From CAWGXZ01 sp963826695 (GTDB taxonomy: Bacteria > Pseudomonadota > Gammaproteobacteria > Burkholderiales > Burkholderiaceae_C): a stretch of DNA of 64,000 bases. The notes beneath the pieces are model-generated. The model had not been told where the DNA came from. It made no database searches and worked only from the letters and a program-made list of their open reading frames with translations. Positions within the stretch are counted from its first letter, which is position 1, and every line of letters starts with the position of its first letter. The stretch covers positions 372,001 to 436,000 of the forward strand of contig CAWGXZ010000006.1 in NCBI GenBank assembly GCA_963826695.1, read 5' to 3'. Below are positions 45,250 through 54,524 of this stretch, piece after piece. Position numbers and translations under genes: made by a program.

Positions 45250-45950
45250 ATGGACCGCCTGCACGACTTCTGGAGCCAGGGCGACGCGGTGACGCGTGGC
45301 GTCGCGCTGCTGCTGCTGGCGATGTCGGTTGCCGTGTGGGTGCTGATCTTCTGGAAATCCTGGCTGCTGCACCGCGCACGGCGCGACATTGCCCGGGCGG
45401 TACCGGCGTTCTGGTCGGCGCCGGACCTGGCGGCAGGCCGCGAGCAGCTGGCGATCTTCGATCGATCCGACGTGGTCTCGCCGCTGCTGGCCGCGGCGCT
45501 GCTCGAGCCGCCGGCCGACACGCTCGAAGCGCACGGCGAGCGGCTGTCGCAGCTCACCCGTCGGCTGCGCGACGCGCTGCATGCCGTGCTTGCCGAGCTG
45601 CAGGCGGGGCAGGTGCTGCTGGCGTCGGTCGGCAGCACGGCGCCGTTCGTCGGCCTGTTCGGCACGGTCTGGGGCATCTACCACGCGCTGCTGAGCATGA
45701 CTGCGAGCGGCACGATGACCATCGAGCGCGTGGCCACGCCGGTCGGCGAGGCCCTGGTGATGACCGCCGCCGGGCTGGCCGTGGCGATTCCGGCGGTGCT
45801 GGCCTACAACGCCTTCGGCAAGCGCATCGGCGCCTGCGAGGCCGAGCTCGAAGGATTCGCGCACGACCTGCGCGAACTGCAAGGCCCGCGTCGGGTCGCT
45901 GCGCGGGTTCCCGGGGCGGAGGAAGCGCCGGCCGCCACATTGGCGCTGCC

Positions 45951-45954
<4 letters not shown>
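45250..45954 (+). CDS. MotA/TolQ/ExbB proton channel family protein
   Basis: This 234-residue inner-membrane protein forms the proton-driven motor subunit. The transmembrane helices are LLLLAMSVAVWVLIFWKSWL near 20-40, VGSTAPFVGLFGTVWGIYHAL, and VGEALVMTAAGLAVAIPAVLAYNAF, the last two carrying the family motif. TolQ and ExbB cannot be separated by sequence alone. Start ATG 45250, 19 nt after dapB; it overlaps the next gene by 4 nt. Confidence 0.92.
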
Positions 45955-46376
<422 letters not shown>

Positions 46377-46388
46377 GCGACCCCTTCC

Positions 46389-46394
46389 TATAAT
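46389..46394 (+). promoter_or_regulatory. Possible -10 element upstream of leuS
   Basis: TATAAT lies 46 nt before the leuS start in the short gap after the ExbD/TolR gene. No clear -35 hexamer is found at the usual distance. It may allow leuS-lptE-holA to be transcribed independently of the upstream genes. Confidence 0.4.
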
Positions 46395-46439
46395 TGCCAC
46401 CCTATTGCGCCGGCCTTTTCAAGGGCATTTCGAGCCGCC

Positions 46440-49097
46440 ATGAATCCAGAATTCGACCCCGCTGAAATCGAGCGCGTTGCCCGCGAAGCCTGGGTCGCAG
46501 CCGACGCGTACCGCGTTGTCGAGGATGCCGCCCGGCCGAAGTTCTACGCCTGCTCGATGCTGCCCTATCCGAGCGGCAAGCTGCACATGGGGCATGTGCG
46601 CAATTACACGATCAACGACATGCTCGCGCGGCAGCTGCGTATGAAGGGCATGAACGTGCTGATGCCGATGGGCTGGGACGCCTTCGGCCTGCCGGCCGAG
46701 AACGCGGCCATCAAGAACGGCCTGCCGCCGGCACGCTGGACCTACGACAACATCGCCACGATGAAGGCGCAGATGCGCTCGCTCGGGCTGGCGATCGACT
46801 GGAGTCGCGAGATCGCTACCTGCGATCCGCGCTACTACCGCTGGAACCAGTGGCTGTTCCTGAAGATGCTCGAGGCCGGGATTGCCGAGCGCCGCACCCA
46901 GATGGTCAACTGGGACCCGGTGGACAAAACGGTTCTGGCCAACGAGCAGGTCATCGATGGCCGCGGCTGGCGTTCTGGCGCACCGGTCGAGAAACGCGAG
47001 ATCCCCGGCTACTACCTGAACATCACGAAGTACGCCGACGAGCTGCTCGAGCAGGTGCAGAGCGGCCTGCCCGGCTGGCCCGAGCGGGTGCGGCTGATGC
47101 AGGAGAACTGGCTGGGCAAGAGCGAGGGCGTGCGCTTTGCGTTCCCGCACCAGATCGCCGACGCGGACGGCACGCTGATCCAGGACGGCCGGCTGTATGT
47201 CTTCACGACGCGTATCGACACGCTGATGGGCGTGACCTTCGTCGCCGTGGCACCCGAGCATCCCCTGGCGCGGCATGCGGCGTCGCGCGATCCGGTCGTG
47301 GCAGCGTTCGTCGCCGAATGCCGCAGCGGCGGCAGCACCGAGGCCGAGCTGGCGACGCAGGAGAAAAAGGGCATCGCGACCGGCCTTTTCGTCACCCATC
47401 CATTGACCGAGGAGCCGATCGAGGTCTGGATCGGCAACTACGTGCTGATGGGCTACGGCGACGGCGCGGTGATGGGCGTCCCCGCGCACGACGAGCGCGA
47501 TTTCGCTTTCGCCAAGAAGTACGGCATCCCGATCACCCAGGTCATCCACCTCGACGGCGAAGAGTACGAATACGACTACGACGTCTGGCAGGAGTGGTAT
47601 GCGCTGAAGGACACCGGCGGCGAGCGCACCGTCACCGTCAATTCCGACTTCTACAGCGGCCTGAGCTATCCGCAGGCGGTCGAGACGATCGCCAGTGCAC
47701 TCGAGGCGCAGGGCTTCGGCCAGCGACAGACCACCTGGCGGCTGCGCGACTGGGGCATCAGCCGCCAGCGCTACTGGGGCACGCCGATACCGATCATCCA
47801 TTGCGAAGTCCACGGCGCGGTGCCGGTGCCTGAGGCCGACCTGCCGGTGGTGCTGCCCGAGGAACTGATCCCCGACGGCAGCGGCAATCCGCTCGACCGC
47901 CACGCCGCGTTCGTGAACGTGCCGTGTCCCACCTGCGGCCGGCCGGCGCGGCGCGAGACCGACACGATGGACACCTTCGTCGACTCGTCGTGGTACTTCA
48001 TGCGCTACTGCGACGCGGGGCTCGACGAGGCGATGGTCGGCCCCGGGGTGGCCTACTGGATGCCGGTCGACCAGTACATCGGCGGCATCGAGCACGCCAT
48101 CCTGCACCTGCTCTACGCGCGCTTCTGGACCAAGGTGATGCGCGACCTCGGCCTGGTCGCCGTCAACGAGCCCTTCACCCGCCTGCTGACGCAGGGCATG
48201 GTGCTGAACCATGTCTACAGCCGGCGCGGCGAGGCCGGCGGCATCGAATACTTCGGGCCGCACGAAGTCGTCAACCAGTTCGACGAGCAGGGCCGCATCA
48301 GCGGCGCGACGCTCGCGCCCGGCCATGCCGCGGCGAAGCCGGACGCCGCGCCGATCGCCTACGAAGGCGTCGGCACGATGAGCAAGAGCAAGAACAACGG
48401 CGTCGATCCGCAGGCGCTGATCGACCGCTACGGTGCCGATACCGCGCGCCTGTTCGTCATGTTCGCCTCGCCGCCCGAGCAGACGCTGGAATGGAACGAC
48501 GCCGCGGTCGAGGGCGCGAACCGCTTCCTGCGCCGTGTCTGGAGCTATGCAGTGCGCCATGCCGAGCGCCTGAGCGCGGCGCGCGGCGCCGCCCCGGGCG
48601 CGGATCCTGCCGCGCAGGCGCTGCGTCGCGACGTTCACGTGCTGCTGCGCCAGATCGGCTACGACTACGAGCGGATGCAATACAACACCGTCGTCTCGGG
48701 GACGATGAAGCTGCTCAACGTGCTCGAAGCCTTCAAGGGCCATGCACCCGCGGCGCAGCGCGAAGCCTTCGGCATCCTGCTGCGCACGCTCTATCCCGCC
48801 TGCCCGCACCTTGCCTGGGTGCTGTGGCAGGAGCTCGGCTACGTCGAGGAGGCCGGCGACCTGCTCGACGCGCCCTGGCCGCAGGTCGACGAGGCGGCGC
48901 TGGTGCAGCAGGAGATCGAAATGGTGCTGCAGGTCAACGGCAAGCTGCGCGGCGCGCTGCGCGTGGCTGCCGACGCCGACCAGGCGACGATCGAGACGGC
49001 CGCCCTGGCGCATCCCGACTGCATCCGCTTCGTCGAAGGCCAGCCGGTGAAGAAGGTGATCGTTGTCGCCGGTCGGCTGGTCAACGTCGTCGTCTGA
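46440..49097 (+). CDS. leuS: Leucine--tRNA ligase
   Basis: This 885-residue class I synthetase charges tRNA-Leu. The HIGH-type motif is YPSGKLHMGHVRNYTI near 40-55, and the KMSKS motif is GTMSKSKNNGVDPQALIDRY near 640. The connective editing domain with TRIDTLMGVTFVAVAPEHPLA is present, as are the zinc-like CPTCGRPARR segment and WYFMRYCDAGLDEAMV. The start is ATG 46440 and the length is typical. It overlaps the next gene's upstream frame slightly and is followed by lptE after a few bases. Confidence 0.96.
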   Translation: MNPEFDPAEIERVAREAWVAADAYRVVEDAARPKFYACSMLPYPSGKLHMGHVRNYTINDMLARQLRMKGMNVLMPMGWDAFGLPAENAAIKNGLPPARWTYDNIATMKAQMRSLGLAIDWSREIATCDPRYYRWNQWLFLKMLEAGIAERRTQMVNWDPVDKTVLANEQVIDGRGWRSGAPVEKREIPGYYLNITKYADELLEQVQSGLPGWPERVRLMQENWLGKSEGVRFAFPHQIADADGTLIQDGRLYVFTTRIDTLMGVTFVAVAPEHPLARHAASRDPVVAAFVAECRSGGSTEAELATQEKKGIATGLFVTHPLTEEPIEVWIGNYVLMGYGDGAVMGVPAHDERDFAFAKKYGIPITQVIHLDGEEYEYDYDVWQEWYALKDTGGERTVTVNSDFYSGLSYPQAVETIASALEAQGFGQRQTTWRLRDWGISRQRYWGTPIPIIHCEVHGAVPVPEADLPVVLPEELIPDGSGNPLDRHAAFVNVPCPTCGRPARRETDTMDTFVDSSWYFMRYCDAGLDEAMVGPGVAYWMPVDQYIGGIEHAILHLLYARFWTKVMRDLGLVAVNEPFTRLLTQGMVLNHVYSRRGEAGGIEYFGPHEVVNQFDEQGRISGATLAPGHAAAKPDAAPIAYEGVGTMSKSKNNGVDPQALIDRYGADTARLFVMFASPPEQTLEWNDAAVEGANRFLRRVWSYAVRHAERLSAARGAAPGADPAAQALRRDVHVLLRQIGYDYERMQYNTVVSGTMKLLNVLEAFKGHAPAAQREAFGILLRTLYPACPHLAWVLWQELGYVEEAGDLLDAPWPQVDEAALVQQEIEMVLQVNGKLRGALRVAADADQATIETAALAHPDCIRFVEGQPVKKVIVVAGRLVNVVV

Positions 49098-49101
49098 GGC
49101 G

Positions 49102-49602
49102 GTGGCGTTGTTCAGCCGCCGCGGTGTACTCGGCACAGCAGCTACTGCGCTACTTGCCGGCTGTGGCTTCCGGCTGCGACAGCCGCCGGTGCTGGCTTTT
49201 ACGACGCTGCAGCTGAGCGGCTTCGCGCCGCGTTCGCCTCTGGCCGACACGCTGCGCCAGCGGCTCGCCGAAAGTGCCTCGACACGGGTGGTCGAAAGCC
49301 TCGATCAAGCGCAGGTGGTGCTCGAAGCACTGGCCGACTTGCGCCAGCGCCGTGTCGTTGCCAGCACCGCGGCCGCCCAGGTGCGTACCATCCAGCTAGC
49401 GACGCGGTTTCGCTTCCGGCTGAAGACACAAGCGGGCCGCGAGCTGATCGGCCCGACCGAAATCGTCCAGCAGCGCGACATGAGCTACGACGAAAGCCTG
49501 GCGCTGGCCAAGGAACAGGAAGAGGCGCTGCTTTACCGCGGCATGCAGAACGACATCGCCTCGCAGGTGCTGCGCCGGCTGGCGTCCGTGCAAGCACTCT
49601 GA
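49102..49602 (+). CDS. lptE: LPS-assembly lipoprotein LptE
   Basis: This 166-residue lipoprotein forms the plug of the LptD translocon. Start is GTG 49102, though TTG 49108 has better spacing from GAGG at 49096. A lipobox LLAGC is present near position 21, followed by GFRLRQPPVLAFTTLQLSGF, typical of LptE. SYDESLALAKEQEEALLYRGM and a C-terminal QVLRRLASV helix complete the family. It lies directly after leuS and overlaps holA by one base. Confidence 0.9.
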   Translation: MALFSRRGVLGTAATALLAGCGFRLRQPPVLAFTTLQLSGFAPRSPLADTLRQRLAESASTRVVESLDQAQVVLEALADLRQRRVVASTAAAQVRTIQLATRFRFRLKTQAGRELIGPTEIVQQRDMSYDESLALAKEQEEALLYRGMQNDIASQVLRRLASVQAL

Positions 49603-50690
49603 TGCAGCTGCGCGCCGACCGGCTGGCCGGGCACCTCGCGCAGGCCGGCGGGCTGCGCCGGCTCTACACCGTCTGGGGTGACGAGCCGCTGCTCGCGCAG
49701 GAAGCTGCCGATGCGATCCGCCGCGCCGCCCGAGCTGCCGGCTTCGGCGAGCGCCAGGTGCATACCGTCGCCGGGGCGCATTTCGACTGGAGCGGCCTGC
49801 AGGGCCATGCCAGCTCGATGAGCCTCTTCGGCGAGCAGCAACTGGTCGAGATTCGCATTCCATCGGGCAAGCCGGGCAAGGACGGCGGCGAGGCGCTGCA
49901 GCGCTATTGCGCAAAACTGTCGGACGATGTGCTGACACTGCTGCTGCTACCCAAGCTCGACCGCCAGCAGCAGCAAAGCGCCTGGTTCACGGCGCTCGAC
50001 GGCGCCGGCGTGACGGTGCGTGTCGATCCGGTCGAGCGCCAGGCGCTGCCGCGCTGGATCGCCGAGCGGCTGGCCGCGCAGGACCAGCGGGTGGTTGCCG
50101 GCAGCGACGGCGAGCGCGCACTGGCCTACTTTGCCGACCGCGTCGAAGGCAACCTGCTGGCGGCGCACCAGGAGATCGAGAAGATCGGGCTGCTCCATCC
50201 GCCGGGCGAACTCGGCCTGGATGTGATCGAGGCGGCGGTGCTCGACGTGGCCCGCTACGACATCTTCAAGCTGGGCGAGGCGGTGCTCGGCGGCCGGATC
50301 GCCCGGGTGCTGCGCATGCTCGACGGGCTCGAGGCCGAGGGCGCGGCAGCCGTGCTGGTGCACTGGACGCTGGCCGAGGACATCCGGGCGCTGAAGCGCG
50401 CGCACGAGGCGCTCGCCTCTGGCAAGCCGCTGCCGCTGGCTCTGCGCGAGGCGCGCGTCTGGGGTGCCAAGGAGCGGCTTTTCGAACGCGCACTGTCGCT
50501 GCTCGACGATGTGTCCCTGGCCGAACTGCTGACCGCCGCGCAAATCTGCGACGGCCTGGTCAAGGGCCTGCGCCATCCCGACTGGCCGCGCGAACCGTGG
50601 ACAGCGCTGCGCCGGCTGGCGCTGTTGCTGGCGCAGCGGATGGCGGGCGAGCGCGGCGCACCGTTGGCGGTGGCGTTGACGGCGGGCTGA
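49602..50690 (+). CDS. holA: DNA polymerase III subunit delta
   Basis: This 362-residue clamp-loader subunit has the N-terminal region RLYTVWGDEPLLAQEAADAI, typical of HolA, and the SMSLFGEQQLVEIRIPSGKP strand that contacts the clamp. The remaining helical domains contain LAYFADRVEGNLLAAHQEIEK and QAL-type helices. Its start ATG overlaps the lptE stop. lptE-holA is a conserved pair downstream of leuS. Confidence 0.94.
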   Translation: MQLRADRLAGHLAQAGGLRRLYTVWGDEPLLAQEAADAIRRAARAAGFGERQVHTVAGAHFDWSGLQGHASSMSLFGEQQLVEIRIPSGKPGKDGGEALQRYCAKLSDDVLTLLLLPKLDRQQQQSAWFTALDGAGVTVRVDPVERQALPRWIAERLAAQDQRVVAGSDGERALAYFADRVEGNLLAAHQEIEKIGLLHPPGELGLDVIEAAVLDVARYDIFKLGEAVLGGRIARVLRMLDGLEAEGAAAVLVHWTLAEDIRALKRAHEALASGKPLPLALREARVWGAKERLFERALSLLDDVSLAELLTAAQICDGLVKGLRHPDWPREPWTALRRLALLLAQRMAGERGAPLAVALTAG

Positions 50691-50759
50691 GGCGAGGGCT
50701 CTGGTCCGGCGTCGCGCCCGGCAGCCGAGGCGCGAGGCTGCGCGGGTTTGCTGCGGTTC

Positions 50760-51695
50760 TCAGTAGCCCCGAGTCCGGTCGACCAAGTTCTCGACCGGCA
50801 GCCCGGCCCGCAACCGGTGCACATTGGCCGCGGCGATCGCCGCGGCGCTGACGACGTCGGTTTGCGCCGCAACATGCGGCAGCACGCTCACCGCCGGATG
50901 GTCCCAAAACGGGTGGTCGGTCGGCAGCGGCTCGCAGGCAAAGACGTCGAGCACGGCGTGGCGCAGCTGGCCACTCGCCAGCGCGGCCAGCAGATCGGCT
51001 TCGACCACATGCGAGCCGCGGCCGAGGTTGACGAGTGCTGCGCCGCGCGGCAGCTGCGCCAGGTGGGCCGCGTCGAACAGGCCGCGGGTGGCGGGTGTTG
51101 CCGGCAGCAGATCGACCACGATCGACGCGCTGCCGAGGACGCTGCCGAGCGCAGCGGCGCCGGCCAGCGTTTCCACGCCGGGCACCCTCCGGGGTCGGGC
51201 GCTCCAGCCGCGCACCGCCAATCCCTGCGCGGCCAGACGCATCGCGACCGCCGTGCCCATCGTGCCGAGGCCGAGCACGCCGACCGAGGTCTCGGCCGCG
51301 CGCCGCTGCGGATGCGGCTGCCAGCGGTGCTCGCGCTGCTGGCGTCCATATTGGAGGAAGTCGCGCTGCAGTGCGAGCACCGCCCAGAGCGCGGTCTCGA
51401 CCATTGCTGCGGTCATCGCCGGGTCGACCATCCGGGCGATCGGCACGTCGAGCGGCACGCTGCTGTCGGCGAGCAGTCCGTCGACACCGGCCCAGAGCGA
51501 CTGGATCAGCTGCAGCCGCGGCAGACCGCTCAGCGCCCCCGGTGGCGGATTGGCGACGATCGCGATCTCGACCTGGTCGCGCTCCGCCGGCAAAGGGCTG
51601 CAGGTCACGCTTTCGTCGGGCAACGCCCGGCGCAGGGCTGCAAGCCAATCGGCCTGCTCGCAAGGATCGAACTGGCCTGCAAGCAGGATGGTCAT
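50760..51695 (-). CDS. ghrA: Glyoxylate/hydroxypyruvate reductase A-like D-2-hydroxyacid dehydrogenase
   Basis: This 311-residue NAD(P)-dependent reductase has a Rossmann motif VGVLGLGTMGTAVAMRLAAQG near 140-155. Catalytic residues are Arg in VNLGRGSHV, Glu in DVFACEPLPTDH and His in SVLPHVAAQTD. The long N-terminal substrate domain and SLWAGVDGLL segment fit the GhrA group, which reduces glyoxylate and hydroxypyruvate. It ends convergently with holA. Other 2-hydroxyacids remain possible. Confidence 0.87.
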   Translation of the reverse strand: MTILLAGQFDPCEQADWLAALRRALPDESVTCSPLPAERDQVEIAIVANPPPGALSGLPRLQLIQSLWAGVDGLLADSSVPLDVPIARMVDPAMTAAMVETALWAVLALQRDFLQYGRQQREHRWQPHPQRRAAETSVGVLGLGTMGTAVAMRLAAQGLAVRGWSARPRRVPGVETLAGAAALGSVLGSASIVVDLLPATPATRGLFDAAHLAQLPRGAALVNLGRGSHVVEADLLAALASGQLRHAVLDVFACEPLPTDHPFWDHPAVSVLPHVAAQTDVVSAAAIAAANVHRLRAGLPVENLVDRTRGY

Positions 51696-51831
51696 GAGGC
51701 GCGCCGGTTGATGCAGATCACCACGGTTGCGGGTGGTGCTTCATGCACAGGTTCGCTCTGGCGTCGCATGCACTTGGCGGTTCGCACTCCGTGAGCCAGC
51801 GCGAGGGCCGTACCGGCGCCGCTCCAGCCGC

Positions 51832-52254
51832 TCAACCCGCCGCGAGCCCCGCCGCCTTGATGCCGGCGATGCAGATCTCCTCGTCTTCATCGCCAGTCCC
51901 GCCGCTCGCGCCGGCTGCGCCGATCACCTGGCCGCCGGCATCCTTGATCAGCTCCGCGCCGGTCTGCGGAATGAACTTGCCTTGCCCGGTCGATGCAAGC
52001 GCGTTGAAGAAGGCCGGCATCTCCTGCGCCCGGTCCTTCAGCACGCGCGACGCCGCACCCATGCCGACCGATGCCCAGGCCTTGCCGGTGGCGATGTCGA
52101 TGCGCAGCATGCTGGCGCCGTCCTGCCGCTGGGCGCTGCGAAGGTGCCCGGCCTCGTCGAGCACGACCACGGCCATCGGCTTGTAGCCGGCTTCGGTGGC
52201 GTGCTGCAGCGCGGCGGCGATGATGCGATTGGCCTGGTCGAGCGTGAGTGCCAT
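51832..52254 (-). CDS. GlcG/HbpS-like heme-binding domain protein (DUF336)
   Basis: This 140-residue protein has a GlcG/HbpS fold: MALTLDQANRIIAAALQHAT, YKPMAVVVLDEAGHLRSAQR, ASMLRIDIATGKAWASVGMG and the C-terminal GQVIGAAGASGGTGDEDEEIC segment, where the GASG turn is conserved. Members bind heme or small molecules, and their enzyme roles are uncertain. The start is ATG 52254, 44 nt downstream of the cinA/pncC stop on the same strand. Confidence 0.87.
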   Translation of the reverse strand: MALTLDQANRIIAAALQHATEAGYKPMAVVVLDEAGHLRSAQRQDGASMLRIDIATGKAWASVGMGAASRVLKDRAQEMPAFFNALASTGQGKFIPQTGAELIKDAGGQVIGAAGASGGTGDEDEEICIAGIKAAGLAAG

Positions 52255-52298
52255 GGTGTTCCTCGTCGGCTGGTCGGACGCGATGGTAGCGGCCGGGA

Positions 52299-52841
52299 CT
52301 ACCGGCCCGGCGGCGCCGGAGCGGCTGCTCCTGCGTCGGTGCCGCGCTCGGCCCGCTCGATCAGCCCGATCAGCGCCTGTTCGACCGTCTGCCTGCGTAC
52401 CGCCGCGCGGTCGCCCGCGAGCTGAAGCAACTGCGCCACCGCGGCGGCGCCCGGTGTGGCAAATGCCAGCCAGACGGTGCCGACCGGCTTGCCCGGCACG
52501 GCGCCGCCCGGTCCGGCGATGCCGGTCACTGCGACCGTCAGCTGCGCCGCAGACCGCGCGCGGATGCCCTCGGCCATGGCGCAGGCGACCTCGGCGCTGA
52601 CGGCACCGCAGCGCTCGATCAACTTCGGGTCCACACCGAGCAGCCCGGCCTTGGCGGCATTCGAATAACTGACCAGGCCGGCTTCGAACCAGGCGCTCGA
52701 GCCGGCCTGCGCGGTGCAGGCGGCGGCGATCAGCCCCCCCGTGCACGACTCGGCGCTCGCCAGCATCCAGCCACGCGCCTGCAGCGCAGCGCCCAGGCGT
52801 TGCACCCGCGTCGAGACGTCGGCGGCATCGGTCATCGGCAT
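52299..52841 (-). CDS. pncC: CinA C-terminal domain protein (nicotinamide-nucleotide amidase PncC)
   Basis: This 180-residue enzyme deamidates nicotinamide mononucleotide in NAD recycling. Its catalytic serine lies in ASAESCTGGLIAAACTAQAG near 35-50. VTGIAGPGGAVPGKPVGTVW completes the active site. The start is ATG 52841, overlapping the pgpA stop by one base (TGATG). It is the last gene of thiL-pgpA-pncC, a common betaproteobacterial order. Confidence 0.92.
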   Translation of the reverse strand: MPMTDAADVSTRVQRLGAALQARGWMLASAESCTGGLIAAACTAQAGSSAWFEAGLVSYSNAAKAGLLGVDPKLIERCGAVSAEVACAMAEGIRARSAAQLTVAVTGIAGPGGAVPGKPVGTVWLAFATPGAAAVAQLLQLAGDRAAVRRQTVEQALIGLIERAERGTDAGAAAPAPPGR

Positions 52842-53395
52842 CACCAGGCCCAGAGCCGCTGCGCCAGGGCCAGCGTCAGCAAGGTGCAGAGCGCGGCGAC
52901 CGCGTCGTCGAAAAGAATGCCGACGCCCTGGCGCCAGCCGATGGACGCACCGCGGCGCAGCTTGAAGTAGCCGTCGGCCCAGCCGATCGGCCCCGGCTTG
53001 GCGGCGTCGTAGAAGCGGAACAGGGCAAAGGCAGCCAACTGGCCGCCCAGCCCCGTCGGCATCACCAGCCAGAGCACGCACCAGAAAGCCAGCACCTCGT
53101 CGACGACGATCGACCCTGGATCGGCAACGCCGAGATTTCTCGCGGTGACGGTTCCAGCCCAGCCGCCCAGCACGCTGCCGACGGCCAGGACCAGGCCCCA
53201 CTGCAGGTCGCTGAGCAGGGGATCGAGCGCCAGGAAGGCAAGCCAGGCCCAGAGCGTGCCGACCGTTCCCGGCGCCAGCCTCGACAGGCCGCAGCCGAAG
53301 CCGAGCGCCAGCAGATGCGCCGGATGCGCCAGCATGAAGGCGAGCGTCGGGCGCCGCGGCGTGGCGGGGGAGAGGGATGGCGTTGCGGAAACCAC
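52841..53395 (-). CDS. pgpA: Phosphatidylglycerophosphatase A
   Basis: This 184-residue membrane phosphatase makes phosphatidylglycerol. The PgpA signature runs GFGCGLSRLAPGTVGTLWAW, then GSIVVDEVLAFWCVLW and FALFRFYDAAKPGPIGWADG, which contain the family's conserved acidic and basic residues. The start is GTG 53395, 3 nt after the thiL stop. Several hydrophobic helices are visible. Confidence 0.93.
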   Translation of the reverse strand: MVSATPSLSPATPRRPTLAFMLAHPAHLLALGFGCGLSRLAPGTVGTLWAWLAFLALDPLLSDLQWGLVLAVGSVLGGWAGTVTARNLGVADPGSIVVDEVLAFWCVLWLVMPTGLGGQLAAFALFRFYDAAKPGPIGWADGYFKLRRGASIGWRQGVGILFDDAVAALCTLLTLALAQRLWAW

Positions 53396-53398
53396 GGC

Positions 53399-54349
53399 TC
53401 AGGCGAAGTGGTCGAAACCGGCGAAATGGCCGTCCAACCGGCGGCCATCCGCGTCGACGACCTCGAGTCCGGCACCGGCGACGATTCCGCCGATGCGGCT
53501 TACCGCCACGCCGCCACGCGCAGCCGCGGCACGCACCTGCCCGGCGGCAGCCGGTGACGCGGTGAACAGCAATTCGTAGTCGTCGCCACCGGCCAGGCTG
53601 CAGCGCCGCTGCAGTTCGAGCGGCAACCCGCGCATCAACTCGCTGCGCGGCACCGCGTCGGCATCGACCCGTGCACCGACCCGCGAACGCTTCAGCACGT
53701 GCTGCAAGTCGCCGAGCAGGCCGTCGGAAAGGTCGATGGCCGCACTCGCAACCCCGCGCAACCCCAGGCCGAGCGCCACCCGGGGCTGCGGCAGCTCCAT
53801 CGCGCTGCGCGCGCTCTCGAAGCCGCCACCCGCCAGTTGCAGCGTGCCGCGGAAGACTTCGAGCGCCAGCCGGGCATCGCCCAGGTGGCCGCTGACCCAG
53901 ATGTCGTCGCCCGGCCGGGCCCCGGAGCGCAGCAGCGCCTGGCCCGCGGGGACCTCGCCGAACACGCCGATGCAGATGGCGAGCGGCCCGCGCGTGGTGT
54001 CGCCGCCGACCAGCTCGCATTCGTGCGCGTCGGCCAGCGCGAAGAGGCCGCGGGAAAAGCCTTCGAGAAACCCGGCGTCGACGCCGGGCAGGGCGATCGA
54101 CAGGGTGAAAGCCAGCGGCCGGGCACCGCAGGCGGCGAGATCGCTCAAATTGACCGCCAGCGCCTTGTGGCCGAGCCGCTGCGCATCGACCGTCGAGAGG
54201 AAGTGCCGGCCCTCGACCAGCAGGTCGGTCGAGACCGCGAGCTGCATGCCCGCCGTCGGCTGCAGCAAAGCGCAGTCGTCGCCGATGCCGAGCACGGCGT
54301 GGTGGCCCGGCCGGCTGAAATAGTGCTCGATCAGGTCGAATTCGCCCAT
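53399..54349 (-). CDS. thiL: Thiamine-monophosphate kinase
   Basis: This 316-residue ATP-dependent kinase makes thiamine diphosphate. The metal/ATP motif VLGIGDDCALLQ is near 20 and STDLLVEGRHF near 40-50. GDDIWVSGHLGDARLAL, AIDLSDGLLGDL and SLAGGDDYELLFTASP are the other ThiL signatures. ATG 54349 is taken; a TTG two codons upstream is possible. It heads the thiL-pgpA-pncC unit and faces maeB. Confidence 0.94.
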   Translation of the reverse strand: MGEFDLIEHYFSRPGHHAVLGIGDDCALLQPTAGMQLAVSTDLLVEGRHFLSTVDAQRLGHKALAVNLSDLAACGARPLAFTLSIALPGVDAGFLEGFSRGLFALADAHECELVGGDTTRGPLAICIGVFGEVPAGQALLRSGARPGDDIWVSGHLGDARLALEVFRGTLQLAGGGFESARSAMELPQPRVALGLGLRGVASAAIDLSDGLLGDLQHVLKRSRVGARVDADAVPRSELMRGLPLELQRRCSLAGGDDYELLFTASPAAAGQVRAAAARGGVAVSRIGGIVAGAGLEVVDADGRRLDGHFAGFDHFA

Positions 54350-54524
54350 GTTCAAGAGGTGCGACCGGGGCTCCGCGGATGCAGGCGGGGTGCGTCGCCG
54401 GGGCGGGTTTGCATGGGTGGGATTATCGGTCTCGGCCGCCTCCCGCCCGCAACCCGGCTCCTACAATGAATTTGCCACGGCCGGCGTGGAGCTGCCGGCG
54501 CAGCCCTCAACAGCGAGACAAGCG

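Noticed and set aside
46419..49250. 943-residue open frame opposite leuS
   Set aside because: leuS carries HIGH and KMSKS motifs on the plus strand; the opposite frame is a GC-rich artefact.
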